DNA from: an uncultured Oscillospiraceae bacterium | GTDB lineage: Bacteria; Bacillota; Clostridia; Oscillospirales; Oscillospiraceae | Length of the DNA stretch: 64,000 bases | Assembly (NCBI GenBank): GCA_910587395.1 | Contig: CAJULJ010000002.1 | Location: 1 to 64,000 of the forward strand | Direction of reading: 5' to 3' | Shown: positions 49,311 to 56,857 of the stretch, piece by piece | Layout: each line of letters starts with the position of its first letter | Numbering within the stretch: the first letter of the stretch is position 1 | The notes under the pieces: model-generated | Seen by the model: only the letters and a program-made list of their open reading frames with translations | Told to the model about the DNA's origin: nothing | The model's database searches: none | Made by a program: the position numbers and the translations under genes

Positions 49311-50369
49311 ATGACACGACTGACGGATTATCTACAAAGAGCTGTGACCGACCGGGCGTCCGATTTGTTCATCGTGGCGGGCGGCCCGGTGTGCGCCAAG
49401 CAGGACAACCGACTTGTGCCTGTCAGTGAGGACCGCGTGTTCCCCGCCGAAACGGAGGAGCTGGTCCGGGAGGTCTACACCCTGGCGGACCGGCCTATTG
49501 ACCGCTTTCTCAAGCAGGGGGACGACGACTTTTCCTTCTCCATGGCGGGGATGGCCCGGTTCCGGGTGAACGTCTACCGTCAGCGCGGGTCCATGGCCGC
49601 GGTGATCCGGGTGGTGGCCTTCGACATCCCCAACTGGATGGATCTGTCCATCCCCGAAGAGGTGATGAAGCTGTCGGAGCTGTCCCATGGCATGGTGCTG
49701 GTCACCGGCACGGCGGGCAGCGGCAAGTCCACCACACAGGCATGCATCATTGACCGGATCAACCGCACCAGAGAATGCCATATCATCACGCTGGAGGACC
49801 CCATCGAGTACCTCCACCGGGATCGAAGGAGCATCGTCAGCCAGCGCGAGATGGCCATTGATACACAGGACTATCCCTCCGCCCTGCGGGCCTGTCTGCG
49901 GCAGGCTCCGGACGTGATTCTGCTGGGCGAGATGCGGGACCAGGAGACCATTCACACCGCCATGACGGCGGCGGAGACGGGGCATCTGCTCATCGCCACC
50001 CTCCACACCAAGGGGGCAGTGAATACCATTGACCGCATTGTGGACACCTTCCCCAGCGGCCAGCAGGACCAGGTGCGGGTGCAGCTGAGCATGGTGCTGC
50101 GCACCGTGGTGTCCCAGCAGCTGGTGCCCGACACCAAAGGCGGGCTGGTGCCTGCCTTTGAGATCATGCACGTGAACAACGCCATTCGCAGCCTGATCCG
50201 GGACTGCAAGACCCATCAGATTGACAACGCCATCGCCGCAGGGGGGATGGAAGGGATGATCTCCATGGATCAGTCCCTGCTGGCGCTGTACAAGGGGCGG
50301 GAGATCACGGCGGAGACGGCCATGTCCTATTCGGACAACCCGGATCAGCTGAAACGAAGAATGGGATAA
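49311..50369 (+). CDS. pilT: Type IV pilus retraction ATPase PilT
   Basis: A 352-aa hexameric motor ATPase. N-terminal domain with DRASDLFIVAGGPVCAKQDNRL; Walker A TGTAGSGKSTT (Lys139); Asp box ITLEDPIEYLH; Walker B DVILLGEMRDQETI; His box ETGHLLIATLHTKGAVNTIDRI; C-terminal AFEIMHVNNAIRSLIRD, a PilT mark close to AIRNLIRE. AAAGGAG precedes ATG 49311. No PilB assembly ATPase, major pilin or prepilin peptidase is in this window, so the set is either partial or this ATPase serves both ways. A strong terminator follows. Confidence 0.93.
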   Translation: MTRLTDYLQRAVTDRASDLFIVAGGPVCAKQDNRLVPVSEDRVFPAETEELVREVYTLADRPIDRFLKQGDDDFSFSMAGMARFRVNVYRQRGSMAAVIRVVAFDIPNWMDLSIPEEVMKLSELSHGMVLVTGTAGSGKSTTQACIIDRINRTRECHIITLEDPIEYLHRDRRSIVSQREMAIDTQDYPSALRACLRQAPDVILLGEMRDQETIHTAMTAAETGHLLIATLHTKGAVNTIDRIVDTFPSGQQDQVRVQLSMVLRTVVSQQLVPDTKGGLVPAFEIMHVNNAIRSLIRDCKTHQIDNAIAAGGMEGMISMDQSLLALYKGREITAETAMSYSDNPDQLKRRMG

Positions 50370-50372
50370 AAT

Positions 50373-50410
50373 ACGTGCCGGAGCTTCCTGGAAGCTCCGG
50401 CACGTTATTT
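50373..50410 (+). terminator. Terminator of the surface-structure locus
   Basis: ACGTGCCGGAGCTTCC (50373-50388), one base, GGAAGCTCCGGCACGT (50390-50405), then TATTTTG. Long perfect stem 3 bp after pilT; also faces the convergent methionine operon. Confidence 0.85.
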
Positions 50411-50551
50411 TGCGCCCAAATTTTCTTCCGCGTCATATAGCGGCTGAACTCGCTTTCGGTCAGGGCAGAGCCCTGAGCCTGAGCGGCCTCCAGGATGACG
50501 GCGGGGCAGTCAAAGAGATTTCCCTTGGACAGGACGATATGGTCAGGCGCC
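50406..50551 (-). other. Coding-like frame without a start, after the Hmt/MetF gene
   Basis: On the minus strand the bases just after the Hmt/MetF stop read APDHIVLSKGNLFDCPAVIL, then EAAQAQGSALTESEFSRYMT in one open frame with coding-like codons. There is no ATG, GTG or TTG start and no ribosome site in frame. It may be the remnant of a small gene cut by deletion, or chance in GC-rich DNA. Confidence 0.25.
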
Positions 50552-52318
50552 TTATCTGAGCTCCGCCATGATCCGGGCGATGAGGGACACCCGGCGGAAG
50601 GGGGTCATGAGATACCAGCCGTCGGTGTAGGGGACCATGTCCCGGGCGATGCGCACCGAGAGCTCCAGGGCCAGCTCCTCGGCCTCCTCCCGGCTGATGC
50701 CCTCGTAGCGTTTCACAATGTCCTCCGGCACGGACACGCCCGCCACCTCGTTGTTGAGGAACAGGGCGTTGCGGTGGCTGACAATGGGAAACACGCCGCC
50801 CAAAATTCTGCCCTTCAACGTCTGGCGAGCCAGGGCCAGGTTTTCCAGCGCCTTCGGGGAGTGGACGGGCTGGGTGAGGAAGCCCGCCGCGCCGCACTCC
50901 TCCTTCTCCCGGGCCAGCTCGAGCTGCCGGGCGAAGTTGACGGCGTTCAGGTTCAGCGCCCCGAAGATCTGGAACGGGGTGGACAGACCGTGGTCGGTCA
51001 ATCCACCGACATACCGGATCAGCTTCCGGGAGTTGAAGTTGAACACGCTTTTCACCTCGTCCCGGTCCTGGGTGGGGATGGGGTCGCCGGTGACCAGCAG
51101 GACGTTGTGCACGCCCTCCATGGACAGTCCCAGCAGCAGGGCCTTGGTGGCGTTCAGGTTGCGGTCCCGGCAGGTCAGGTGGGGGAGGGGGTCCACTCCG
51201 GTCTCCCGGTGAATTTTACAGGCCAGCAGGGAGCTGTCCGCCCTGGGGCGGCCCACGGGACAGTCCGCCACAGTGACGGCGTCCGCGCCGGCGTCCCGCA
51301 GGGTCCGCACGCCCTCCATGAAGGCGTCCACATGATCGTCCGCCGGGGGGTCCAGCTCTACGGCGATGACCCGTTTCCCGGCCTCCAGCTTGTCGCGGAG
51401 GCGGTTCTGACCGGGCTGGACGCCGGGCTTGGTCCGGGGCTGGGCGGGGAGAGCCGCGGGCTTTGCGGTCAGCGTGTGCAGGGCCTGGGCAGTGTGGGCG
51501 ATGTGTCGGGGCTGAGTGCCGCAGCAGCCGCCCACAATGGCCGCTCCCGCCTGGGCGATATCAGCCAGCTGAGCGGCAAAGTAGTCCGCCTGACCCTGGT
51601 ACACCACCCGCCGCCCCAGCACCGTGGGATAGCCTGCGTTGGGCATGACGGACAGGGCCTTGCCGTTGAGCTTGTCCAGGTCCAAGCCCCGGACGAATTC
51701 CAGAAGATGGTGGGGGCCGGATATGCAGTTGAAGCCCACGGCGTCCACCTCCGGCAGGGCGGCGGTGCGCTCAAAGAGGGCGCGGCCCGACAGGCCGTCC
51801 CGTGTGATGCCGTCCGGGGCCACGGCGAAGGAAACCAGCAAAAACGCCTTGGGACAGCGCTCCTTCAGACAGCGGGCCAATTCGGACACGCCGTCGTCGG
51901 TGGGCAGGGTCTCCGCCACAAAGTGGGTCAGGCCCTGGGAGAGGAACCAGTCCGCCTGTCTGAGATAGACCTCGCCGGGGGACAGTATCCCCTCTCTGGG
52001 GGCGGGACCCAGGTCGGCGAATACATAGGCGCCGAAGGGCTGGGCGGCTTCCAGCGCGATGCGGCACCCTGCCTCGACGATGCGCCGGGCGGTCTGCGTA
52101 TCTCCGAGCCCGGCGCCCACATCGAAGGTGTTGGTGCGGATGGCGCGGCATCCGGACTCCAGATAGGCGCGGTGGATGTCGGCGATTTCTTCGGGCCGGT
52201 CCAGGTTGGCCGCCTCGCACCGGGCCTCGGCCCGGCTGGGACGGGAGGCGTAATAGGTCCCCATGGCCCCGTCGAACAGCAGGGGCCCGCCCTGCGCCAG
52301 GTAATCTCGAACGCTCAT
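50552..52318 (-). CDS. Homocysteine S-methyltransferase / methylenetetrahydrofolate reductase fusion
   Basis: A 588-aa bifunctional protein. Residues 1-290: homocysteine methyltransferase domain (LFDGAMGTYYASR, GFNCISGPHHLL with one zinc Cys, and IVGGCCGTQPRHI with the paired zinc Cys). Residues about 310-588: MetF-type reductase barrel (VIAVELDPPADDHVDAFMEG, VTVADCPVGRPRADS, HLTCRDRNLNATKALLLGL, LLVTGDPIPT, AAGFLTQPVHSPKALENL). It would supply 5-methyl-THF and transfer methyl to homocysteine. Its ATG overlaps the stop of metH by 4 bp, so folate reduction and methyl transfer are coupled. Confidence 0.92.
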   Translation of the reverse strand: MSVRDYLAQGGPLLFDGAMGTYYASRPSRAEARCEAANLDRPEEIADIHRAYLESGCRAIRTNTFDVGAGLGDTQTARRIVEAGCRIALEAAQPFGAYVFADLGPAPREGILSPGEVYLRQADWFLSQGLTHFVAETLPTDDGVSELARCLKERCPKAFLLVSFAVAPDGITRDGLSGRALFERTAALPEVDAVGFNCISGPHHLLEFVRGLDLDKLNGKALSVMPNAGYPTVLGRRVVYQGQADYFAAQLADIAQAGAAIVGGCCGTQPRHIAHTAQALHTLTAKPAALPAQPRTKPGVQPGQNRLRDKLEAGKRVIAVELDPPADDHVDAFMEGVRTLRDAGADAVTVADCPVGRPRADSSLLACKIHRETGVDPLPHLTCRDRNLNATKALLLGLSMEGVHNVLLVTGDPIPTQDRDEVKSVFNFNSRKLIRYVGGLTDHGLSTPFQIFGALNLNAVNFARQLELAREKEECGAAGFLTQPVHSPKALENLALARQTLKGRILGGVFPIVSHRNALFLNNEVAGVSVPEDIVKRYEGISREEAEELALELSVRIARDMVPYTDGWYLMTPFRRVSLIARIMAELR

Positions 52319-54681
52319 GCTCCAAACACCTTCCGGGCGATGTCCACCGACTGGCGGGCGTCCTTCGCGTAGTGGTCTGCGCCCATCTGGGCGGCGTATT
52401 CCGGTGTCACCACCGCGCCGCCCACAAAAATCACCGGCGGTTTTTCCAGCGTGTGAAGGAGCTTGATGGTGTCCTCCATGGCGGGCAGGGTGGTGGTCAT
52501 GAGGGCGGACAGGCCCACCAAGGGGATGTTCTGTTCCCGCACGGTGTCCAGAATGGCCTCCGGCGGCACGTCCCGGCCCAGGTCCACGGCGTCGTAGCCG
52601 TAGTTTTCCATCACCGTGCGAACGATGTTCTTACCGATGTCGTGGATGTCTCCTTTGACCGTGGCGATGACGAACCGGCCCTTTTTCACCGGGGCTCCGC
52701 CCTTCTCCGCGATGGAGGTCTTGATGACCTCAAACACGGACTGAGCCGCCTGGGCGGCGCTGAGCAGCTGGGGCAGGAAGGCCCGTCCCGCCTCGTAGTC
52801 CGCTCCCACCCTGTCCAGGGCGGGGATGAGACGCCGCTCCACCAGGGACAGCTCGTCCTGGCTTTGCAGGGCTTCCCGGGCCAGCCTGCCCGCGTCGCCC
52901 TCCAGCCCGCGGGCGATGGCGTCCTCCAGAGTGAGGTTTGAGCCGACCCCAGCGGAAGTGGAGGGCGCGGGAGCCGCGCCGGCAAACCGGGCGATATAGT
53001 CCCGGCTTCCCGCATCCTCGCCGGACAGCACCTTGAAGGCCGCCACCGCGTCCATGATCTCCCGCTGGTTGGGGTTGACAATGGGCAGAGTCAGCCCCGC
53101 GGCCATGGCCTGGGTGAGGAAGCTGCGGGTGACGGCCGCGCGGTTTGGCAGACCGAAGGAGATGTTGGACACCCCCAGCACCACTTGGAGGCCAAGCTCC
53201 TCCCGTACCATGCGCACGGCTTTCAGCGTTTCTGCCGCCTGCTCCTGCTGGGCGGACACGGTGAGGGTCAGGCAGTCGATCCACACGTCCTCCGCCGGGA
53301 TGCCACAGCTCAGCGCCGCGTCCAGAATGCGGCGGGCGATGGCCACCCGGCCCTCGGCGGTCTGGGGGATGCCGTTCTCGTCCAGGCACAGGCCCACCAC
53401 GGAGGCACCGTATTTTTTCACAATGGGCAGGATGCGGTCCAGGACCGCTTGCTCGCCGTTCACCGAGTTCACCGCCGCCTTGCCGTTGTACACCCGCAGT
53501 CCCGCCTCCAGAGCGTCGGCATTGGTGGAATCCAGCTGGAGAGGCAGGGGGACGGCGCTTTGGAGCCTTTTTACCACCAGGGGCAGCATGGCGGCTTCGT
53601 CGACGCCGGGATGACCCACGTTCACGTCCAGGATGTCCGCGCCGGCGTCCTCCTGCTGGACAGCCACGTCCAAAATGTAGTCCAGGTCATGCTCCAGCAG
53701 GGCCTGCTGAAAGCGCTTCTTGCCTGTGGGGTTGATGCGCTCGCCGATCACTCGCACGCCGTCCAGGCGGCAGGGCGTCATGGCGGAGCAGACAAAGCCT
53801 GTGGACCGGTACACTCTGGGGGCGGGCATTCTGCCCTCCAGGGCCTTGGAAAGAGCGCGGATATAGTCCGGCGAGGTGCCGCAGCAGCCGCCGAAAATGG
53901 TGACGCCCGCGTCCAGGCAGGGGAGCAGGGCCTGAACAAACTCCTCCGGTCCCATGTCGTATGTGCCGGTGGCCGGGTCGGGCAGGCCCGCGTTGGGCTT
54001 GGCGATGACGGGCAGGCGGGTGTTTTCGCACAGCTCTCTCAGCAGGGGGGCCAGCAGGTCCGGCCCCAGGGAGCAGTTCAGCCCGATGGCGTCCGCCCCC
54101 AGGCCCTCCAGCGTTCGGGCCATGGAGGGGATGGTACAGCCGGTAAAGGTGCGGCCGCTTTGCTCAAAGGACATGGTGACGAAAACCGGCAGCTTGGTGT
54201 TCTCCTTCACCGCCAGCAGGGCGGCCTTGGCCTCGTAAAGGTCGGTCATGGTCTCAATGGATACCAGGTCCGCCCCGGCCTTTTCCCCCGCCACGGCCAC
54301 CTCTTTGAAATACTCGTAGGCCTGCTCAAAGGGCAGCGTGCCCAGAGGCTCCAGAAGTTCGCCAAGGGGGCCCATGTCCAGCGTCACCTTCACGTCCGTC
54401 CCGGCTGCGGCATCTTTGGCAATGGCGACGGCGGCGGACACCACCTCGTCCACTGTGCGGCCCGTGCCGGCCAGCTTGGGCGCGCTGGCTCCAAAGGTGT
54501 TGGCGCACACAATTTGACTGCCCGCGCCGATGTATTCCCGATAGATGGAGCACAGCAGGTCCGGGTCGGTGAAGTTGAGCAGCTCCGGTTTGCCCCCCGG
54601 GGGCAGGCCCCGCTGCTGCAAAACGGTGCCCATGGCCCCGTCCAAAATGGTGATGTTGTCGTATAAAAAATCAAGCTCCAC
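52315..54681 (-). CDS. metH: Cobalamin-dependent methionine synthase without activation domain
   Basis: A 788-aa enzyme. Domains in order: homocysteine-binding barrel (ILDGAMGTVLQQRGL, LNCSLGPDLLAPLL, IFGGCCGTSPDYIRAL with zinc Cys), folate-binding barrel (RVIGERINPTGKKRFQQALL, ILDVNVGHPGVDEAAML, LQLDSTNADALEAGLR), B12 cap (FLPQLLSAAQAAQSVF) and B12 domain (VKGDIHDIGKNIV with the cobalt-ligand His, LVGLSALMTTTLPAMEDTI). The AdoMet-binding reactivation domain of long MetH is missing; a separate gene upstream supplies it. Confidence 0.95.
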   Translation of the reverse strand: MELDFLYDNITILDGAMGTVLQQRGLPPGGKPELLNFTDPDLLCSIYREYIGAGSQIVCANTFGASAPKLAGTGRTVDEVVSAAVAIAKDAAAGTDVKVTLDMGPLGELLEPLGTLPFEQAYEYFKEVAVAGEKAGADLVSIETMTDLYEAKAALLAVKENTKLPVFVTMSFEQSGRTFTGCTIPSMARTLEGLGADAIGLNCSLGPDLLAPLLRELCENTRLPVIAKPNAGLPDPATGTYDMGPEEFVQALLPCLDAGVTIFGGCCGTSPDYIRALSKALEGRMPAPRVYRSTGFVCSAMTPCRLDGVRVIGERINPTGKKRFQQALLEHDLDYILDVAVQQEDAGADILDVNVGHPGVDEAAMLPLVVKRLQSAVPLPLQLDSTNADALEAGLRVYNGKAAVNSVNGEQAVLDRILPIVKKYGASVVGLCLDENGIPQTAEGRVAIARRILDAALSCGIPAEDVWIDCLTLTVSAQQEQAAETLKAVRMVREELGLQVVLGVSNISFGLPNRAAVTRSFLTQAMAAGLTLPIVNPNQREIMDAVAAFKVLSGEDAGSRDYIARFAGAAPAPSTSAGVGSNLTLEDAIARGLEGDAGRLAREALQSQDELSLVERRLIPALDRVGADYEAGRAFLPQLLSAAQAAQSVFEVIKTSIAEKGGAPVKKGRFVIATVKGDIHDIGKNIVRTVMENYGYDAVDLGRDVPPEAILDTVREQNIPLVGLSALMTTTLPAMEDTIKLLHTLEKPPVIFVGGAVVTPEYAAQMGADHYAKDARQSVDIARKVFGA

Positions 54682-55330
54682 AGATGTTTCCTCCCTTGCG
54701 GTATTGGCAGGCTTCTCTCAGATTGCAGAACCCGCAGCCCCGGATGCGGGCGGGCTGAGGGCGGTCCGACAGGCCGATGACGGCGGTGACGGACTTGGAG
54801 GGGTTCATGAGAAAGCTGTCCGTCACCTGCACACCCAGCCGCCGGGGGGCGTCTAGTATGGCGCATATATCCTTTTGCGCAGCCAGCGGCAGGTCTCCGT
54901 AGCCGGGGCTGAAACGGTCGGTGAGATACCGGCCGGGAAAGCGGACGGCGATCTCCTCTCCGGCGGAATCACAGCCGGCCTCCGCCCAGGCGGAGCCGCA
55001 GGCGTCCAGCATGGCGGCGCGGGCCATGCTTCGGGCCTGCTCGGATCGAAGGAGCACCTCAAATCCCGCCCCCAGGGTACAGGCCAGCAGCACGGCCTGG
55101 GAGCACTCCGCCAGCATTCGCTTTGCCATTGAGCCGGCGAGGGTGAGGCCCGCTCCCTCCAGCGCCTGACCCTCCGCCCGGTGGGTCAGGGGAAACACCC
55201 GCCAGACGTATCGGGGCGTCACCGAGCGAGTGAGCTTGTCCGCAACAGCGGACAGCTCCTCCAGCAGGGCGGGGTCAGGGCTCCCCCGCACCCCCAGATA
55301 GCGCAGGGGTTCGGACAATTCCAGTTTCAT
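54671..55330 (-). CDS. Stand-alone MetH activation-domain protein
   Basis: A 219-aa protein matching the vitamin-B12-dependent methionine synthase activation domain: RFPGRYLTDRFSPGYGDLPLAAQKDI, LDAPRRLGVQVTDSFLMNPSKSVTAVIGLS. In full-length MetH this domain binds AdoMet and helps reductive methylation of inactive cob(II)alamin. It ends with a Cys-rich tail (GCGFCNLREACQYR) typical of the stand-alone clostridial form, which may hold an iron-sulfur centre or bind a redox partner. It overlaps metH by 11 bp and is first in the operon. Confidence 0.9.
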   Translation of the reverse strand: MKLELSEPLRYLGVRGSPDPALLEELSAVADKLTRSVTPRYVWRVFPLTHRAEGQALEGAGLTLAGSMAKRMLAECSQAVLLACTLGAGFEVLLRSEQARSMARAAMLDACGSAWAEAGCDSAGEEIAVRFPGRYLTDRFSPGYGDLPLAAQKDICAILDAPRRLGVQVTDSFLMNPSKSVTAVIGLSDRPQPARIRGCGFCNLREACQYRKGGNICGA

Positions 55331-55345
55331 TCAACTACCCTCTTA

Positions 55346-55368
55346 TATGATAGGTTTACCCTATCATA
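55346..55368 (-). promoter_or_regulatory. Operator-like palindrome over the -10 of the methionine operon
   Basis: TATGATAGG (55346-55354), TTTAC, CCTATCATA (55360-55368): perfect 9-bp arms. On the minus strand it contains TATGAT, the best -10 for the operon, 16-38 bp before the ATG. A second, 14-bp palindrome ATACAAATTTGTAT lies at 55393-55406. No S-box or cobalamin riboswitch was seen, so protein repression is the likelier control. Confidence 0.5.
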
Positions 55369-55467
55369 CCGCAAATGGCGAAAAAAATCTATATACAAAT
55401 TTGTATTGACCGCCGTGAGCGATGACTGTACTTTTTGGCTTTGATATGCTATGATTTTCCCAGCGGA

Positions 55468-55575
55468 GATAAAAACACAGTCCCCGTCGGGTAGTCGGGG
55501 CGCGGGAGTCCGCCCTCCCGCCAGTAACCTGCCTCCTTGGTTGTCCCTTCTCCGTGAAGCGAGCTTTAAGGAGGA
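55468..55575 (+). ncRNA. yjdF-type riboswitch controlling yjdF translation
   Basis: The leader of the yjdF gene contains CCCCG...CGGGG (in ACAGTCCCCGTCGGGTAGTC then GGGG), then the hairpin GCGGGAG/CTCCCGC (55502-55521). CCTCCTT (55532-55538) is perfectly complementary to the ribosome site AAGGAGG (55568-55574). This gives a ligand domain followed by a platform that hides the ribosome site. The yjdF RNA class, known to sense azaaromatic compounds, occurs in front of yjdF genes in Firmicutes. Class assignment comes from gene context and layout; I could not align it to the full consensus. Confidence 0.7.
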
Positions 55576-55584
55576 AAATGGAAT

Positions 55585-56004
55585 ATGAGCGTGTTCAAAG
55601 CAAGGCTGAGCGTGTATTTTGAGCCGCCCTTCTGGGTGGCGCTGTACCGGCGGGAGGAGGGGGACGGCTGCCGGGTGTGCAGGACGGTTTTCGGCGCGGA
55701 GCCCCGTGATCAGGAGGTGCTGGACTGGCTCCAGGCCCAGTTCCGGGAGCTGCGCTTCAGCCCAGCCGTGGCGGGCACCCCTGATCCGGACAGGGCCGTC
55801 AATCCCAAAAGGGCGCGCCGGGAGGCCAGGAAGGCCGTCCGGCCCTCGGCCGTGGGGACAAAGGCTCAGCAGGCTCTCCAGCTCCAGCGGGAGCAGGGGA
55901 AAACAGAGCGGAAAGCCGTTTCCAAAGAGCGGCGGGAGGCACAGCGGGAGCGGAAGCTGGCCCTCCGGCAGGAAAAGCGCAGAGAAAAGCACAAGGGGCA
56001 CTAG
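55585..56004 (+). CDS. yjdF: YjdF family protein (DUF2992)
   Basis: A 139-aa protein with the family's clear pattern: RLSVYFEPPFWVALYRREE, VFGAEPRDQEVLDWL, RFSPAV, then VNPKRARREARK, GTKAQQALQLQREQGK and a long Lys/Arg/Glu-rich tail ending KRREKHKGH. The function is unknown; the gene is usually controlled by an RNA sensing azaaromatic compounds and may help resist or modify them. ATG 55585 is 10 bp after AAGGAGG. The stop lies within the terminator stem that follows. Confidence 0.92.
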   Translation: MSVFKARLSVYFEPPFWVALYRREEGDGCRVCRTVFGAEPRDQEVLDWLQAQFRELRFSPAVAGTPDPDRAVNPKRARREARKAVRPSAVGTKAQQALQLQREQGKTERKAVSKERREAQRERKLALRQEKRREKHKGH

Positions 56005-56020
56005 CCCCTTGTGCTTTTTG
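55985..56020. terminator. Terminator between yjdF and the TetR gene
   Basis: AAAAGCACAAGGGGC (55985-55999), ACTA, then GCCCCTTGTGCTTTTTG. Bidirectional, with A- and T-runs on both sides; it includes the yjdF stop codon. Confidence 0.9.
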
Positions 56021-56617
56021 TCATGCTTGATAGGCCCGCAGCAGCCGCTGGACAAACTGGAGGGTGGAGGCGGTCAGATCATAGGCGTAGCCGGTGGTGC
56101 ACCAGTGATAGGTCAGCCCTCGGACGGAGATCATGAACAGGGAGGCGATCTCCTGGGCGCTGTCTCCGCGGCCGTCCAGCTCACCGCTGTCCAGACCGCT
56201 CTGGAGCACCCGGATCAGCACCCCCACCAGGCTGTTCTCCTGGGGGCGGTTGAACCAGGGGTTGTCCGGGCTGTACAGCAGCCGGGTCATTTTCCGGTCG
56301 GTGAGCTCACCGCTGTAATGGGCGTAGCGGTCGAAGAAAAACAGCACCCGCTCCCGACAGGTGGGCTGGGTGAGCCGGGGCTCCACCACCTCATTGAAAT
56401 AGTGGTCCGCCACCTGATAGGTCTCGTAAAAAACCTCCAGCTTGGTGCTGTAGTAGTTGTAAAAGGTGCCGATGGACACGTTGGCCCGGTCCACAATGTC
56501 CCGGATGGTGATGCTGTCGAAGTCCCGCTCAGCCAGCAGCTCCACCGCGGTGTTGAACAGCTTCAGCTTGGTCTGCTCCGCCTGGAGCTGGCGTTTGGTC
56601 TTGCTTTCCTCGATCAC
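56021..56617 (-). CDS. TetR/AcrR-family transcriptional regulator
   Basis: A 198-aa regulator. The N-terminal HTH is complete: LFNTAVELLAERDFDSITIRDIVDRANVSIGTFYNYYSTKLEV. The C-terminal helical domain is the ligand/dimer part. GTG 56617 is the start. It lies divergent from the CoA-transferase/acyl-CoA dehydrogenase operon, whose promoter is followed by a 16-bp palindrome (56823-56838), so it is the likely repressor of that operon, possibly sensing an acyl-CoA. This pairing is inference. Confidence 0.88.
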   Translation of the reverse strand: MIEESKTKRQLQAEQTKLKLFNTAVELLAERDFDSITIRDIVDRANVSIGTFYNYYSTKLEVFYETYQVADHYFNEVVEPRLTQPTCRERVLFFFDRYAHYSGELTDRKMTRLLYSPDNPWFNRPQENSLVGVLIRVLQSGLDSGELDGRGDSAQEIASLFMISVRGLTYHWCTTGYAYDLTASTLQFVQRLLRAYQA

Positions 56618-56776
56618 CGGTGGACCACCTGCCTTTCTTACGGGTTAGCAGGAATTATACCCGAAAAATGTCCCGTTGGCAAGAGGATGGAAAAGAATGC
56701 GTCTCAGCACATCGTACAATTTTTCAGCTCCAAAATATACATGGTACACAAAAATGTTTGGATTCCATTTTCCCTA

Positions 56777-56805
56777 TTGACGGTCATGACAAGAGGTAGT
56801 ATAAT
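56777..56805 (+). promoter_or_regulatory. Strong promoter of the acyl-CoA operon
   Basis: TTGACG (56777-56782), 17-base spacer, TATAAT (56800-56805), close to the sigma-A consensus. The start of transcription would be near 56812. Confidence 0.8.
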
Positions 56806-56822
56806 TTTTAACGAACAAGTTC

Positions 56823-56838
56823 AGTGAATGTGTTCACT
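56823..56838. promoter_or_regulatory. Operator-like palindrome just downstream of the promoter
   Basis: AGTGAA-TGTG-TTCACT, perfect 6-bp arms, 18 bp after the -10 and 20 bp before the ATG. Suited to a TetR-type dimer such as the product of 56021-56617. Confidence 0.6.
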
Positions 56839-56857
56839 AAAATATGGAGGGATGGAT

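Noticed and set aside
50495..54666. Two long plus-strand frames (50495-52372 and 53185-54666) opposite the methionine genes
   Set aside because: Antisense shadows of MetF/Hmt and MetH; no ribosome sites or domains.
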